This document shows, piece by piece, positions 26,678 to 35,681 of a stretch of DNA of 64,000 bases. The DNA is from Clostridium bornimense (GTDB taxonomy: Bacteria > Bacillota > Clostridia > Clostridiales > Clostridiaceae), in assembly GCF_018917145.1 (NCBI RefSeq), contig NZ_JAHLOD010000007.1, positions 34,653 through 98,652 on the forward strand, written 5' to 3'. Made by a program: the position numbers and the translations under genes. The stretch's first letter is position 1; each line of letters begins with the position of its first letter. The notes under the pieces were generated by a model that saw only the letters and a program-made list of their open reading frames with translations, was not told the DNA's origin and ran no database searches.

Positions 26678-27973
26678 ATGGCTATTGTTGATGTTGTTAA
26701 GTATAATGGGGGAACAGACATATTCGCATGGAAGTATCCTAATGAAGAACTTGGAACATGGACACAATTGATTGTAAATGAATCTCAAGAAGCAATTCTA
26801 TTTAAAAGTGGAAAAGCATTAGATGTATTTACTAGTGGAAGACATACATTAGATACAGCTAATATACCAATCTTAAGAAAGCTAGTTAATTTACCTTTTG
26901 GTGGTAGATCACCGTTTACCGCAGAAGTGTGGTATGTTAATAAAGCTTATGATTTAGATATAAAATGGGGAACTGCATCACCAATTCAATTACAGGATCC
27001 AAAATATAATGTATTTTTACCAATAAGGGCATTTGGACAATTTGGAATACAGATAGAAGATTCTAAAAAGTGTATGGTAAAGTTAATTGGTACAATGCCT
27101 GTGTTTGACAAGAAAAGTGTCACTAATTATTTTAAAGGATTATATCTTACTAAAGTAAAAGATACCATATCATCATATATAATAAAGAAGCAAATAAGCG
27201 TATTGGAGATAAATGCATATCTAGATGAAATATCAGAAACTTTGAAGAGTAAAATGGTAGAGGTTTTAGGGGAGTATGGAATAAGACTTGTTGCCTTTTA
27301 TGTTAATGATATTAGTGTTCCAGAGGACGATAGTGCAGTTATAAGATTAAAGGATGCTTTATCAAAGAGAGCGGAGATGGATATAATTGGCTACAACTAT
27401 CAACAAGAAAGGTCTTTCGATACTTTAGAAGGAGCTGCTACTAATCCAAATTCAATACAAGGTAATATCATGGGTGTAGGTATGGGAGTTGGCATGGGTG
27501 TTGGTATAGGAGGAACAGTGGAATCTCAATTTGCTGGTCTTATGAACAACATTATGACAGAAGTTAGAAAGAAAAAATGTCCAAATTGTAATTCTGATAT
27601 TGATAAAGATACTAGATTTTGTGGCAATTGTGGATATGACACAAATACAAAAGTAGAAAATAATGTTGAAATAAGATGTTCCAATTGTGGTGCAAAATTA
27701 TCACCTGATTTGAAATTTTGTCCAGAGTGTGGGGATAGATATAATAAATGTCCAAATTGCAAAGGAGACATTCCAGAAGGAGCTACAATTTGTCCAATAT
27801 GCAAAGAGCCAGTACCAAGGAAATGTCCAGGTTGTGGTGCCGATATAATTAATAAAAATGATAAATTTTGTGCAGAATGCGGAATGTCTTTAGTAAAAAA
27901 ATGTTCCAGTTGTGGTAAGACCATTGAAGGCGATTCTAAGTTTTGCCCGGAATGTGGTAATAAGTTGAAGTAG
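26678..27973 (+). CDS. SPFH-domain (YdjI-like) protein with five C-terminal zinc ribbons
   Basis: The product has 431 residues. Residues ~1-260 match the SPFH/Band-7 'virion core protein-like' family (FAWKYPNEELGTWTQLIVNE, SGRHTLDTANIPILRKL, PIRAFGQFGIQI). A glycine/methionine-rich linker follows (GVGMGVGMGVGIGG). The last ~115 residues contain five zinc ribbons, each with paired CxxC (for example CPNCNSDI-CGNCG, CPGCGADI-CAECG, CSSCGKTI-CPECG). ATG 26678 is chosen because AGGGGAAG lies upstream; an in-frame GTG nine bases earlier is possible. Two membrane-protein genes follow at 12 and 19 bases, the second with one more zinc ribbon, so the three are probably one operon. Confidence 0.88.
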   Translation: MAIVDVVKYNGGTDIFAWKYPNEELGTWTQLIVNESQEAILFKSGKALDVFTSGRHTLDTANIPILRKLVNLPFGGRSPFTAEVWYVNKAYDLDIKWGTASPIQLQDPKYNVFLPIRAFGQFGIQIEDSKKCMVKLIGTMPVFDKKSVTNYFKGLYLTKVKDTISSYIIKKQISVLEINAYLDEISETLKSKMVEVLGEYGIRLVAFYVNDISVPEDDSAVIRLKDALSKRAEMDIIGYNYQQERSFDTLEGAATNPNSIQGNIMGVGMGVGMGVGIGGTVESQFAGLMNNIMTEVRKKKCPNCNSDIDKDTRFCGNCGYDTNTKVENNVEIRCSNCGAKLSPDLKFCPECGDRYNKCPNCKGDIPEGATICPICKEPVPRKCPGCGADIINKNDKFCAECGMSLVKKCSSCGKTIEGDSKFCPECGNKLK

Positions 27974-27985
27974 AAGGAGATACAT

Positions 27986-28651
27986 ATGAATAAGTACAAG
28001 GAACTAAAAGCTATTTTTCTTATTGGTTTAATCATGATGGTTATAACATGGGTTATTTACTTTTTAGGTTTTATAGGCAGAACTAACATTTTCATTGCTA
28101 TTTTATCATATTTCTTTGTAATTATATCAGAAATATCTTTATTGGTTACTATAGTAAAAAACAAAAAAGGACTATATGGAATTAGCATAATAACAATATC
28201 AAGTTTATATATGATTTTTACAATGGTAGCAGCTTTCTTATTTGTAAAAATTTCAATTATGCCAGTAGGAATATATATATTAATCAATGTTATTGCTATC
28301 GGTGTTACTGCAATAATAAATATAGTATTAAACTATTTTCAATATCACCAAGATGTTGTCAATAAAGAAATTTTAAATGCAGAGGCAATTATGATTCAAT
28401 GTCAAAGTATTATTGAAACGTATCTTAATAGTGATGAGTATGATGATTATAAAAAGCAATTAAATAAAATATATGAGGATATTAAGTATAGTGATATATC
28501 TTCAGAATGTGGGTTAGAGTCTACTTTATTAGAAAAGATAGAAAATATTGCAGAAAATAAAGAGGATTTATCAAATTATTTAAGAGAAATATCTTCATTA
28601 GTAAAAGAAAGAAATATAAAGATGAAGAATTTAAAAAGAGGAACTATTTAG
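27986..28651 (+). CDS. Membrane protein of the SPFH operon, unknown function
   Basis: The product has 221 residues with four hydrophobic segments in the first ~115 (AIFLIGLIMMVITWVIYFLG, IAILSYFFVIISEISLLVTI, ISIITISSLYMIFTMVAAFL, VGIYILINVIAIGVTAI). A mainly helical, charged cytoplasmic tail of about 100 residues follows (IYEDIKYSDISSECGLESTL). I do not recognise a family. AAGGAG lies eight bases before ATG. It is 12 bases after the SPFH gene and 19 before the next ORF. Confidence 0.75.
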   Translation: MNKYKELKAIFLIGLIMMVITWVIYFLGFIGRTNIFIAILSYFFVIISEISLLVTIVKNKKGLYGISIITISSLYMIFTMVAAFLFVKISIMPVGIYILINVIAIGVTAIINIVLNYFQYHQDVVNKEILNAEAIMIQCQSIIETYLNSDEYDDYKKQLNKIYEDIKYSDISSECGLESTLLEKIENIAENKEDLSNYLREISSLVKERNIKMKNLKRGTI

Positions 28652-28670
28652 AAATAATGGGGTGCATAAA

Positions 28671-29297
28671 ATGAATGATAATATAAAGTGGTGGTATTCT
28701 TGGCCAGTAATATTTATATCTGCCATAATATTTTGTCCAATTACAATAGTATTAATAATTCTTAGAATTAAAAATGATAAAGGTAAAAATGGTGCTAAAA
28801 TAGTATCATATATTCTTTTTATTGGTGCTGTAAGTGGAGTAGTAGCTTCCTTAAATGATGAATTCACAAAGGGAGAAGTTACACTTTTGCTAGTGCTTAT
28901 TATAGTAGGTGGTATATTGAATCAATCAGCTAAAAAAATAAATCCTACTGTTACAAGCAGTAAAAGTAACACGGCTGATAGATATAATAAATATGCAAAT
29001 ATAATTCTTAATGATAAACAATATAGCTTAAGCATTATTGCTAGTATGATGTCACTATCTGAAAAAGAAGTTATGGATGACTTAAGTAATATGCTCAAAA
29101 GTGGCTTATTACCAGGATATTATATAAACTACAAAACTAATGAGATTGTCTCACCTGAAAGCAGAAAAAACTTTAATGCAAATCAGGGTAGCGAAGAAAA
29201 TAGTGATAATAAAGTGGTAACATGTCCTAATTGTGGAGCACCAAATATATTTAAGTATGGTGAATCAGAATGTGAGTATTGTGGATCACCATTGTAA
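28671..29297 (+). CDS. Membrane protein with C-terminal zinc ribbon
   Basis: The product has 208 residues. Three hydrophobic segments occur in the first ~90 (WPVIFISAIIFCPITIVLIIL, KIVSYILFIGAVSGVVA, LLLVLIIVGGILN). A soluble helical part follows (YSLSIIASMMSLSEKEVMDD, like a small winged-helix or PCI-type piece). A zinc ribbon closes the protein (CPNCGAPN with CEYCGSPL). The ribbon matches in style those of the SPFH protein two genes upstream. ATG 28671 follows GGGGTG. A terminator follows at 29310. Confidence 0.75.
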   Translation: MNDNIKWWYSWPVIFISAIIFCPITIVLIILRIKNDKGKNGAKIVSYILFIGAVSGVVASLNDEFTKGEVTLLLVLIIVGGILNQSAKKINPTVTSSKSNTADRYNKYANIILNDKQYSLSIIASMMSLSEKEVMDDLSNMLKSGLLPGYYINYKTNEIVSPESRKNFNANQGSEENSDNKVVTCPNCGAPNIFKYGESECEYCGSPL

Positions 29298-29309
29298 TAT
29301 AAATTTGAA

Positions 29310-29346
29310 AGGGAAGGTTCAAAGAAATTGAATCCTTCCTTTTTTG
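29310..29346 (+). terminator. Intrinsic terminator of the SPFH/zinc-ribbon operon
   Basis: GGAAGGTTCAA pairs with TTGAATCCTTCC and is followed by six T. Confidence 0.8.
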
Positions 29347-29604
29347 TTATGTAAGTTATCTAATAATGAAATGTATTTTATCAAAATAAAAAAGTAAAAA
29401 TAATACATAACATACAGTGTGTTGGGAAATAATAATACAAAAATATACGTTCACGAATGAAAAATCCCTTTTTACGACAAAATCACAGAAACTACACAAA
29501 AATATTTTTATAATTTAGCATAAAGTAAATATATTGATTAAGTTACAAAATATATTTATATACGATACTTGTTAACATAAAAGTTTATATAAGGGGGAAT
29601 ACTT

Positions 29605-31299
29605 GTGATTAAGAAGAAAGTATTGAAAATGGCAGCTGTATGTACGACGATGGCTATGATGCTGTCAGTGGGAGCTTTAATGGGAAGTGGAGAAAAGGTT
29701 CAAGCAGCGCAAATGAAAAGTGCAAAAGAAGTTGTTAAAGATATGGGAGTTGGCTGGAATTTAGGTAATTCATTAGATTCAACAGGAAGTTGGTTAGGAA
29801 ATAATGGAGATCCTACAAGTTATGAAACAGCATGGGGAAATCCTAAGACAACAAAAGCAATGATTAATAAAATAAAGGAAGCAGGATTTAAGACAGTGAG
29901 AATCCCAGTAAGTTGGGGGCAACATATGGGTGCATCACCAAATTATACTGTTGATGAAAAGTGGATGAATAGGGTACAAGAAGTTGTTAATTATTGTATA
30001 GACAATAATTTGTATGTTGTATTAAATATACATCACGAGGATTGGATTGTTCCAACTAATGCTAAAAAGTCAGAAGTAGAACCAAAACTTGAAAAATTAT
30101 GGACTCAAATAGCTACTCGATTTAAAAATTATGATGACAAGTTAATATTTGAAGCATTAAACGAGCCTAGAGTTCAAGGAAGTGCAGAAGAGTGGTCTGG
30201 AGGAACTAAAGAAACTAGAACAGTGATAAATTCTTATAATAAAGTGGCATTAAAAGCAATAAGAAGTACTGGTGGTAATAATGCAAAGAGAGCAGTAATG
30301 ATGCCTACAAATGCAGCATCAGGAGCAGAGGTTGCTCTTAATGATTTAGTTCTTCCAGATGATAGTAACTTAATAGTGTCAATTCATGCATATTCACCAT
30401 ACAATTTTGCTATGAATACTAGTGGAACAAGTTCATGGAATTCTTCTAAAGATAAAGGAGAATTAGAATCAGAATTTGATAGATATTATAATAAGTTTGT
30501 TGCTAAGGGAATCCCAGTTGTTATTGGAGAATTTGGTTCTATTAATAAAGGAAATGATTCAGCTAGAGTTCAACATGCTAAAGATTATATAGAAGTTGCA
30601 ACAAAGAGAAATATTAGATGTATTTGGTGGGATAATAACTATTCTAAAGTTAATGAAGGAGAAACTTTTGGTATCTTTAATAGAAATAATTTAACATGGT
30701 ATCATGAAGATATACAAAAGGCATTAATTAGTACATATAACAAATATAATACAAATGGTAATTCTAGCAGTAGTAATTCAAACAATACAAATAGTAGTAA
30801 TTCAAATAGCAATAGCAATACTAATAGTGGTAATAATACAACAAGTAATGAATTAGTTAGTGGAAAAACATATTATATTAAAAACATAAATAGTAATATG
30901 TATTTAGATGTGTATAACGGAAAAGATAAAAATGGTACTAATGTTCAACAACATAAAGGAAATGGAGAAAAGGCACAAAAATTTAAGGTTGTATCTGTAG
31001 GTAATGGATATTATAAATTAGTAGCACAAGTTGAAAATAAAGATAAGGTTTTAGATGTAGAAAAAAAGAGTAGTAAGAACGGAACTAACATATGTATTTA
31101 TAAAGATAATGGTGGCAATAATCAAAAGTTTAAAATAACTAGTGTTGGAACTAATAAATATACTATTGCTACAAAAGTATCTAATGGTAAATCTTTAGTA
31201 GAAGTAAAAAATGCAAGTAAAGCTAATAAAGCAAACGTTCAACAATGGGAAAATAACGGACATAAATGTCAACAATGGAAGTTTGAATTAGCAGAGTAA
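29605..31299 (+). CDS. Secreted GH5 endoglucanase with ricin-type lectin domain
   Basis: The product has 564 residues. A signal peptide ends near residue 35 (KVQAAQ). The GH5 catalytic domain (~40-375) starts with GVGWNLGNSLDS and has acid/base E187 in EALNEPR and nucleophile E309 in VVIGEFGS; HAYSPYNF carries the conserved histidine and tyrosine. An S/N/T-rich linker follows (~385-420). A lectin domain of about 140 residues then shows repeats ending NVQQHKGNGEKAQKF, CIYKDNGGNNQKF and VQQWENNGHKCQQWKF. The start is GTG 29605, seven bases after AAGGGGG. The enzyme should cleave beta-1,4-glucan. No dockerin or SLH domain is present, so it is a free extracellular enzyme. Confidence 0.93.
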   Translation: MIKKKVLKMAAVCTTMAMMLSVGALMGSGEKVQAAQMKSAKEVVKDMGVGWNLGNSLDSTGSWLGNNGDPTSYETAWGNPKTTKAMINKIKEAGFKTVRIPVSWGQHMGASPNYTVDEKWMNRVQEVVNYCIDNNLYVVLNIHHEDWIVPTNAKKSEVEPKLEKLWTQIATRFKNYDDKLIFEALNEPRVQGSAEEWSGGTKETRTVINSYNKVALKAIRSTGGNNAKRAVMMPTNAASGAEVALNDLVLPDDSNLIVSIHAYSPYNFAMNTSGTSSWNSSKDKGELESEFDRYYNKFVAKGIPVVIGEFGSINKGNDSARVQHAKDYIEVATKRNIRCIWWDNNYSKVNEGETFGIFNRNNLTWYHEDIQKALISTYNKYNTNGNSSSSNSNNTNSSNSNSNSNTNSGNNTTSNELVSGKTYYIKNINSNMYLDVYNGKDKNGTNVQQHKGNGEKAQKFKVVSVGNGYYKLVAQVENKDKVLDVEKKSSKNGTNICIYKDNGGNNQKFKITSVGTNKYTIATKVSNGKSLVEVKNASKANKANVQQWENNGHKCQQWKFELAE

Positions 31300-31312
31300 T
31301 TTAAGTAACATA

Positions 31313-31341
31313 TTGACAATAGGTTTTTCTAGGAATATAAT
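31313..31341 (+). promoter_or_regulatory. Promoter of the aspS T-box leader
   Basis: TTGACA (31313-31318), a 17-base spacer and TATAAT (31336-31341) form a consensus sigma-A promoter. Transcription would start near 31348, just before the T-box. Confidence 0.8.
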
Positions 31342-31349
31342 ATTATAAA

Positions 31350-31590
31350 ATTCATTGAAAGAAAGAGTAAGTATATTCTTAGTATCCAAAGCGAGTAGGG
31401 TTTGGTGAGAGCCTATGAGAAACGATATATTGAAAGACATTCTGGAGAAGCTTATTTGAAATAGAGTAGAATAAGACGGTTTGCCTCCGTTATAGGGTTC
31501 TGAGATGATAATGTATTAGTACGTTATTGAATTAGGATGGTACCGTGAAGATATGCTTTCACTCCTATTGGGAGTGAAGGCTTTTTTTAT
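31350..31590 (+). promoter_or_regulatory. T-box riboswitch with GAC (Asp) specifier
   Basis: Stem I carries AGTA at 31381-31384 on its 5' side and the GGTGAGAGCC region, then TGAAA-GAC-ATTCTGGAG. The GAAA-NNN-ATTCT layout parallels the specifier loop of known T-boxes, so the specifier is GAC at 31436-31438, read by tRNA-Asp. The T-box proper, AGGATGGTACCGTG, lies at 31534-31547. The terminator is at 31555-31590 (a stem around the TATT/TTGG turn, then seven T). Uncharged tRNA-Asp should allow read-through into the AspRS gene. Confidence 0.9.
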
Positions 31591-31639
31591 ATAAAAGTAG
31601 AGCTCATTTTATATAGGTAATATTCTAGTTCGGTTGCAT

Positions 31640-31702
31640 TATTAAAAAGGGTGGTACCGCGAAATATTTTGCCCCTTGAGTTTTTACTCAAGGGGTTATT
31701 AA
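31640..31702 (+). promoter_or_regulatory. Second T-box antiterminator and terminator without Stem I
   Basis: A second T-box sequence AGGGTGGTACCGCG (31648-31661) is followed by a terminator with a 10-bp stem, CCCCTTGAGT (31672-31681) with ACTCAAGGGG (31685-31694), and a U-rich tail. Only 58 bases separate it from the first terminator, too few for a Stem I of normal size (about 100 nt). It is either a decayed tandem T-box or a second decision point served by the first Stem I. Confidence 0.8.
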
Positions 31703-31721
31703 TTTTTTGGAGGTAATGATA

Positions 31722-33011
31722 ATGAAAAGAAGATTAGTAAAAGAATTAAATAATTTAATAAATGAGAAAGTATTAATTGAAGGGTGGGTTCATAAGGTAA
31801 GATCATTAAAATCAATATCTTTTTTAATATTAAGGGATAGATCTGGTTTAGTTCAATGTGTAGTAGATAATGATAAATTTAATGTAAATGATATAACAAT
31901 AGAATCAGTAGTTTCTGTTATTGGTAAGGTAAATGAAGGGAAAAACTCATTAAATCCATTTGAAATTGAAGTGCAAAGTATAGATGTTATAAATGAAGCT
32001 AAGGAAAGTTTACCAATAGAGATAAATAAAGAAGAATTAGAAGTAAATTTAGATACGATGCTTAATAATAGAGTCTTAAGTTTAAGACATAAAAAGGTAA
32101 ATGCAATTTTTAAAATACAAAATATAATAGTAAATTCCTTTAGGAAGTTTTTATATAATGAAGGATTTACTGAAATTCATACACCTAAAATTGTTAAAGA
32201 GGGTGCTGAAGGTGGTACAGAAGTTTTCGAAGTAAAATATTTTGAGAATAAAGCCTATTTAGCACAAAGTCCTCAGTTTTATAAACAAATGATGGTTGGT
32301 GCAGGCTTTGAAAGAGTATTTGAAGTTGGCCATGCATATAGAGCAGAGGAGCATAACACTAATAGACATCTTAATGAATATGTAAGTATGGACTTAGAAA
32401 TGGGTTTTATAGAAAGTGAAGTTGATCTTATGGAACTAGAGGAACAATTACTAAGTTATATTTTACGTAATATAGAAATTGAGGGGAGAGAATATTTAAG
32501 GGTATTAGGAGTAGTATTGCCACAAATTAGTGAAGAGATTCCAAAGATCAAATTTAAAAAAGCAATTAATATACTAAAAGAAAGATATAATAAAAGTGAT
32601 TTAGTCGGTGATTTAGATCCTGAAGGAGAAAAGCTTTTATGTAGATATGCAAAAGAAAAATATAATAGTGATTTTATATTTATTACAAACTATCCTAGAA
32701 AAAAGAGACCAATGTATACTATGCCATGTGGAGAAGAGGAAACTCATAGTTTCGATTTGTTATTTAAAGGTATAGAAATAACTACTGGAGGGCAAAGAAT
32801 TCACAACTATGATATGTTAGTAGAGAATATGAAATTTAAAGGATTAAACCCTAAAAATTATGAAAGCTATTTAGAGGTATTTAAATATGGAATGCCTAAA
32901 CATGGGGGATTAGCTATAGGTTTAGAAAGACTTACAGCAAGAATTTTAGGATTAGAGAATGTAAGAGAAGCTACTCTTATTACGAGGGATAGGAAAAGAT
33001 TAATTCCATAA
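31722..33011 (+). CDS. aspS: Archaeal-type aspartyl-tRNA synthetase (possibly non-discriminating)
   Basis: The product has 429 residues, the short archaeal/eukaryal-type AspRS length rather than the ~590 of bacterial AspRS. An N-terminal OB-fold anticodon domain ([23 protein letters not shown]) is followed by class II motif 1 ([16 protein letters not shown]), [14 protein letters not shown], motif 2 ([19 protein letters not shown]) and motif 3 ([16 protein letters not shown]). ATG 31722 follows GGAGG by eight bases. Such enzymes often also charge tRNA-Asn with Asp for GatCAB, but that depends on anticodon-domain residues I cannot judge here. A T-box leader with an Asp specifier controls it. 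Confidence 0.93.
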   Translation: MKRRLVKELNNLINEKVLIEGWVHKVRSLKSISFLILRDRSGLVQCVVDNDKFNVNDITIESVVSVIGKVNEGKNSLNPFEIEVQSIDVINEAKESLPIEINKEELEVNLDTMLNNRVLSLRHKKVNAIFKIQNIIVNSFRKFLYNEGFTEIHTPKIVKEGAEGGTEVFEVKYFENKAYLAQSPQFYKQMMVGAGFERVFEVGHAYRAEEHNTNRHLNEYVSMDLEMGFIESEVDLMELEEQLLSYILRNIEIEGREYLRVLGVVLPQISEEIPKIKFKKAINILKERYNKSDLVGDLDPEGEKLLCRYAKEKYNSDFIFITNYPRKKRPMYTMPCGEEETHSFDLLFKGIEITTGGQRIHNYDMLVENMKFKGLNPKNYESYLEVFKYGMPKHGGLAIGLERLTARILGLENVREATLITRDRKRLIP

Positions 33012-33051
33012 AAAAGTAGAGGTTTGTAAAAAGTGAATTATAAAGAATTGA

Positions 33052-33087
33052 AGAAGTTCTATGGGTAAAAGCATAGGACTTTTTTAT
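33052..33087 (+). terminator. Intrinsic terminator after aspS
   Basis: AAGTTCTATG (33054-33063) pairs with CATAGGACTT (33072-33081) with one wobble, followed by a T-run. Confidence 0.7.
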
Positions 33088-33113
33088 TATGGTTTTTATT
33101 AAAAATAAAAATC

Positions 33114-33124
33114 TACGTGACGTA
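33114..33124. promoter_or_regulatory. TACGT-G-ACGTA palindrome, copy 2
   Basis: The same 11-bp odd palindrome as at 8452, in the non-coding DNA 175 bases upstream of the GT2-GtrA gene. Confidence 0.4.
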
Positions 33125-33298
33125 ACAATTAATTTTTAAATATAAAAATACACATAGAATACATATAAAAAACACCATAGATAGATAGAGTGAAGATTAT
33201 ATCTAGTGATATTATGAAATTAACATAAGAAAACAATTATAGGTACTTATTTAACAATAGTCAGCTATATGTTATGAAAAGAAAAGGGAGGGTATGGT

Positions 33299-34399
33299 AT
33301 GAGTGAACAATTAAACACAAGTGAGACGGTAATAATTATTCCAGCATATTGCCCTGATGTAAGACTACTTAAGTTAATAATTGAGATACACAAGATAAAG
33401 AATTTACCTATCGTAGTTATTGATGATGGAAGTGGTGAAAAGTATAAAAAGATATTTTTAGCTGTGGAGGAAGTGCCAAACTGTATCGTTTATTATCATG
33501 AAAAAAATCAAGGAAAAGGTAGTGCACTAAAAAGTGGTGTTAGACTTGCGGCACAAAAATATCCAGAAAATCTTGGATATGTTACTGCTGATGCTGATGG
33601 ACAACATTCTGCTAAAGATATTGTAAAGATTGCAAATAGTATTAGAGAAAATAAAGAAGAGATATTAATAGGAACAAGAGATTTTTCTTCTGGTAATGTG
33701 CCACTTAGAAGCAAGATAGGAAATGCTATTTCTTCTTTAATGTTTTATTTTGTAACAGGAATTAGGTGTAAAGATACACAAACCGGCCTCAGAGGAATAA
33801 CAAGAAAAAATGAAGAAGAATTTTTATCTTCAGAAGGTACTAGATATGAGTTTGAAATGAATTTTCTTATTAATGTTGCAAAAAAACATATTGGTATAAA
33901 AGAAGTACCAATTGAGACAATTTATTTAGAAGAAAATAAGTCATCTCATTATAATGCTATAAGAGATTCTTTCCGTATTTTTACTGGTATATTTAAATTT
34001 GCTGGATCATCAATAGTAAGTGCAATAATAGATTTAACAGTGTTTTTTATTCTCACTAGTGGCATATTATATACATCTTCACTAGGTATCATTGAAGCAA
34101 CGATAATAGCAAGGATATGTTCGGGAACTGTTAATTTCTTACTTAATCAAAGGTGGGTATTTAACGGAAATAAAGATACTAGAGAAGCTATAAAATATGG
34201 GATGTTTTTTATTCTTCAAATGGGGGCAAGTGGATTTATAGTATCTAAGTTATCTTCCAAGTTTGTAAATTTGACAGTAACTAAGATGATAGTTGATAGT
34301 ATATTATTTTTTCTTAGCTATTTTATTCAAAAACATTTTATATTTAAAAAAAGAAGTAAGGAGAGAATAAAAGTTGGAGTTTCTAAAAAAACCATATAG
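33299..34399 (+). CDS. Fused GT2 glycosyltransferase and GtrA membrane protein
   Basis: The product has 366 residues. Residues ~8-230 form a family 2 glycosyltransferase of the polyprenyl-phosphate hexose synthase type (VVIDDGSGEKY, the TADADGQHSAKDI DxD region, GTRDFSSGNVPLRSKIGN, CKDTQTGLRG). Residues ~235-355 form a four-helix GtrA domain (FKFAGSSIVSAIIDLTVFFI, LNQRWVFNG). In other bacteria these are separate genes whose products make and flip an undecaprenyl-phosphate sugar; fusion couples both steps. It probably supplies sugar for surface glycan decoration. A separate GtrA gene lies at 48700. AAGGGAGGG precedes the ATG. Confidence 0.92.
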   Translation: MSEQLNTSETVIIIPAYCPDVRLLKLIIEIHKIKNLPIVVIDDGSGEKYKKIFLAVEEVPNCIVYYHEKNQGKGSALKSGVRLAAQKYPENLGYVTADADGQHSAKDIVKIANSIRENKEEILIGTRDFSSGNVPLRSKIGNAISSLMFYFVTGIRCKDTQTGLRGITRKNEEEFLSSEGTRYEFEMNFLINVAKKHIGIKEVPIETIYLEENKSSHYNAIRDSFRIFTGIFKFAGSSIVSAIIDLTVFFILTSGILYTSSLGIIEATIIARICSGTVNFLLNQRWVFNGNKDTREAIKYGMFFILQMGASGFIVSKLSSKFVNLTVTKMIVDSILFFLSYFIQKHFIFKKRSKERIKVGVSKKTI

Positions 34400-35300
34400 A
34401 TGGGCAATAATAATCACAACAATAATCATAGTTTTCTCAACTTTTGTGTTGTTAGATACTTTTGTCATACCTAAATCGAGAGAGAATGTTGAAAATTATA
34501 ATAGTGATAATAATTCAACATCATCTAATGAAAATGAAAGTGATACAACAAAAGAAACGGAAGCTGTAGTTTCAGAGAATAGTTATTCTGATGATAATAT
34601 AGAAATATCTATTGAAACAGATAGAAAAGATGAAACAACTTATTATGTTGCAGATATCACCATAAAAGACAAGAGTTTGCTAAAAACAGCTTTTGCAGAA
34701 AATACCTATGGTAGAAATATTAAAGAAAAGACATCGGAAATTGCAAAAGAGCATAATGCTATTCTTGCTATAAATGGAGACTTTTATGGATTCAGAGATG
34801 CTGGTTATGTTTTACGTAATGGAATATTATATAGGGAAACAAAGAGAACTTCTGATAATGATGAAGATTTAGTAATTGATAACGATGGCAATTTTAAAAT
34901 TATAAATGAAAATGATACTGATATTGATGAATTAGATGGTGATATATGGCAAATAATCTCTTTTGGACCAGCGTTAATTAAAGACGGAGAGATTGTAGTA
35001 GATGCTGATGACGAAGTGTCTAAGTCTATGAATAGTAATCCCAGAACTGCTATAGGACAAGTTTCACCACTACATTATATTATTGTTGTATCAGATGGTA
35101 GAACTAGTGAAAGTAAAGGATTCTCTCTTGAAGAGTTAGCAGAAGTATTTAAAGAAAAAGGATGTACTGTGGCATATAACTTAGATGGTGGAGGATCTTC
35201 ATCAATGGTATTTATGGGAGAAGTAATAAATAAGCCTACAACAAATGGTAAGAGAATTGAAGAAAGAGAGGTTAGTGATATTGTTTATGTCGGATATTAG
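34374..35300 (+). CDS. Membrane-anchored phosphodiester glycosidase-like protein (NAGPA domain)
   Basis: The product has 308 residues. One N-terminal membrane helix (AIIITTIIIVFSTFVLLDTF) precedes an S/N/E-rich spacer. The NAGPA/DUF2233 domain follows, with HNAILAINGDFYG, FGPALIKDGEIV, NPRTAIGQ and CTVAYNLDGGGSSSMVF, the characteristic catalytic-site motifs. The family uncovers GlcNAc-1-phosphodiesters in animals and is common in bacteria next to surface glycan genes. The TTG start is supported by AAGGAG nine bases upstream. It overlaps the GT2-GtrA gene by 26 bases, so the two are coupled and the protein likely acts on the same glycan outside the membrane. Confidence 0.88.
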   Translation: MEFLKKPYRWAIIITTIIIVFSTFVLLDTFVIPKSRENVENYNSDNNSTSSNENESDTTKETEAVVSENSYSDDNIEISIETDRKDETTYYVADITIKDKSLLKTAFAENTYGRNIKEKTSEIAKEHNAILAINGDFYGFRDAGYVLRNGILYRETKRTSDNDEDLVIDNDGNFKIINENDTDIDELDGDIWQIISFGPALIKDGEIVVDADDEVSKSMNSNPRTAIGQVSPLHYIIVVSDGRTSESKGFSLEELAEVFKEKGCTVAYNLDGGGSSSMVFMGEVINKPTTNGKRIEEREVSDIVYVGY

Positions 35301-35670
35301 AAAGAAGTTTTTAAAAACAATAGTGATTTTTATAATGATAACTATATTTACATTTATTTTTAATAAAGTTTATGGCATTTTTGGACATGGAGTTACTTCA
35401 CCATACATGACATATATGTTTTTATATCCTTTGGTAGGAGGTGTCCTTTTTTATGGAATTGTTATGTTGTTCATACCAAGTATAGTAAATAAAAAGAAAT
35501 ATCGGTTTTTCTATAATATTTATAACTCAGGTATTGCAATACTAACAGTAGGAAGTTTATTAAGAGGAGTAATGGAGATTGCCGGAACATCTTCATTCTA
35601 TCTAATTTTTTATACCCTTATAGGATGGTTATCTGTTATTATATCAATAAGTGCTTTAATAATCGAATGA
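35287..35670 (+). CDS. Small integral membrane protein, unknown
   Basis: The product has 127 residues with four hydrophobic segments (TIVIFIMITIFTFIFNKVYG, MTYMFLYPLVGGVLFYGIVM, SGIAILTVGSLLRGVM, SFYLIFYTLIGWLSVIISIS). I see no known motif. Starts in this frame exist at 35245, 35281 and 35287; ATG 35287 keeps overlap with the previous gene small (14 bases), but the nearest SD is not good. It is the last gene of the GT2-GtrA/NAGPA group and could be an accessory membrane subunit. Confidence 0.65.
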   Translation: MSDIRKKFLKTIVIFIMITIFTFIFNKVYGIFGHGVTSPYMTYMFLYPLVGGVLFYGIVMLFIPSIVNKKKYRFFYNIYNSGIAILTVGSLLRGVMEIAGTSSFYLIFYTLIGWLSVIISISALIIE

Positions 35671-35681
35671 ATACCAATTTT

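Noticed and set aside
27526..28035. A 169-codon open frame on the minus strand opposite the zinc ribbons
   Set aside because: It is antisense to five CxxC ribbons whose biased codons keep the opposite frame open; it has no SD and its repeats mirror the ribbons.
29347..29590. Catabolite-response (cre) site before the GH5 cellulase
   Set aside because: I looked for a TGWAANCGNTNWCA-like site in this AT-rich leader and found no convincing match.
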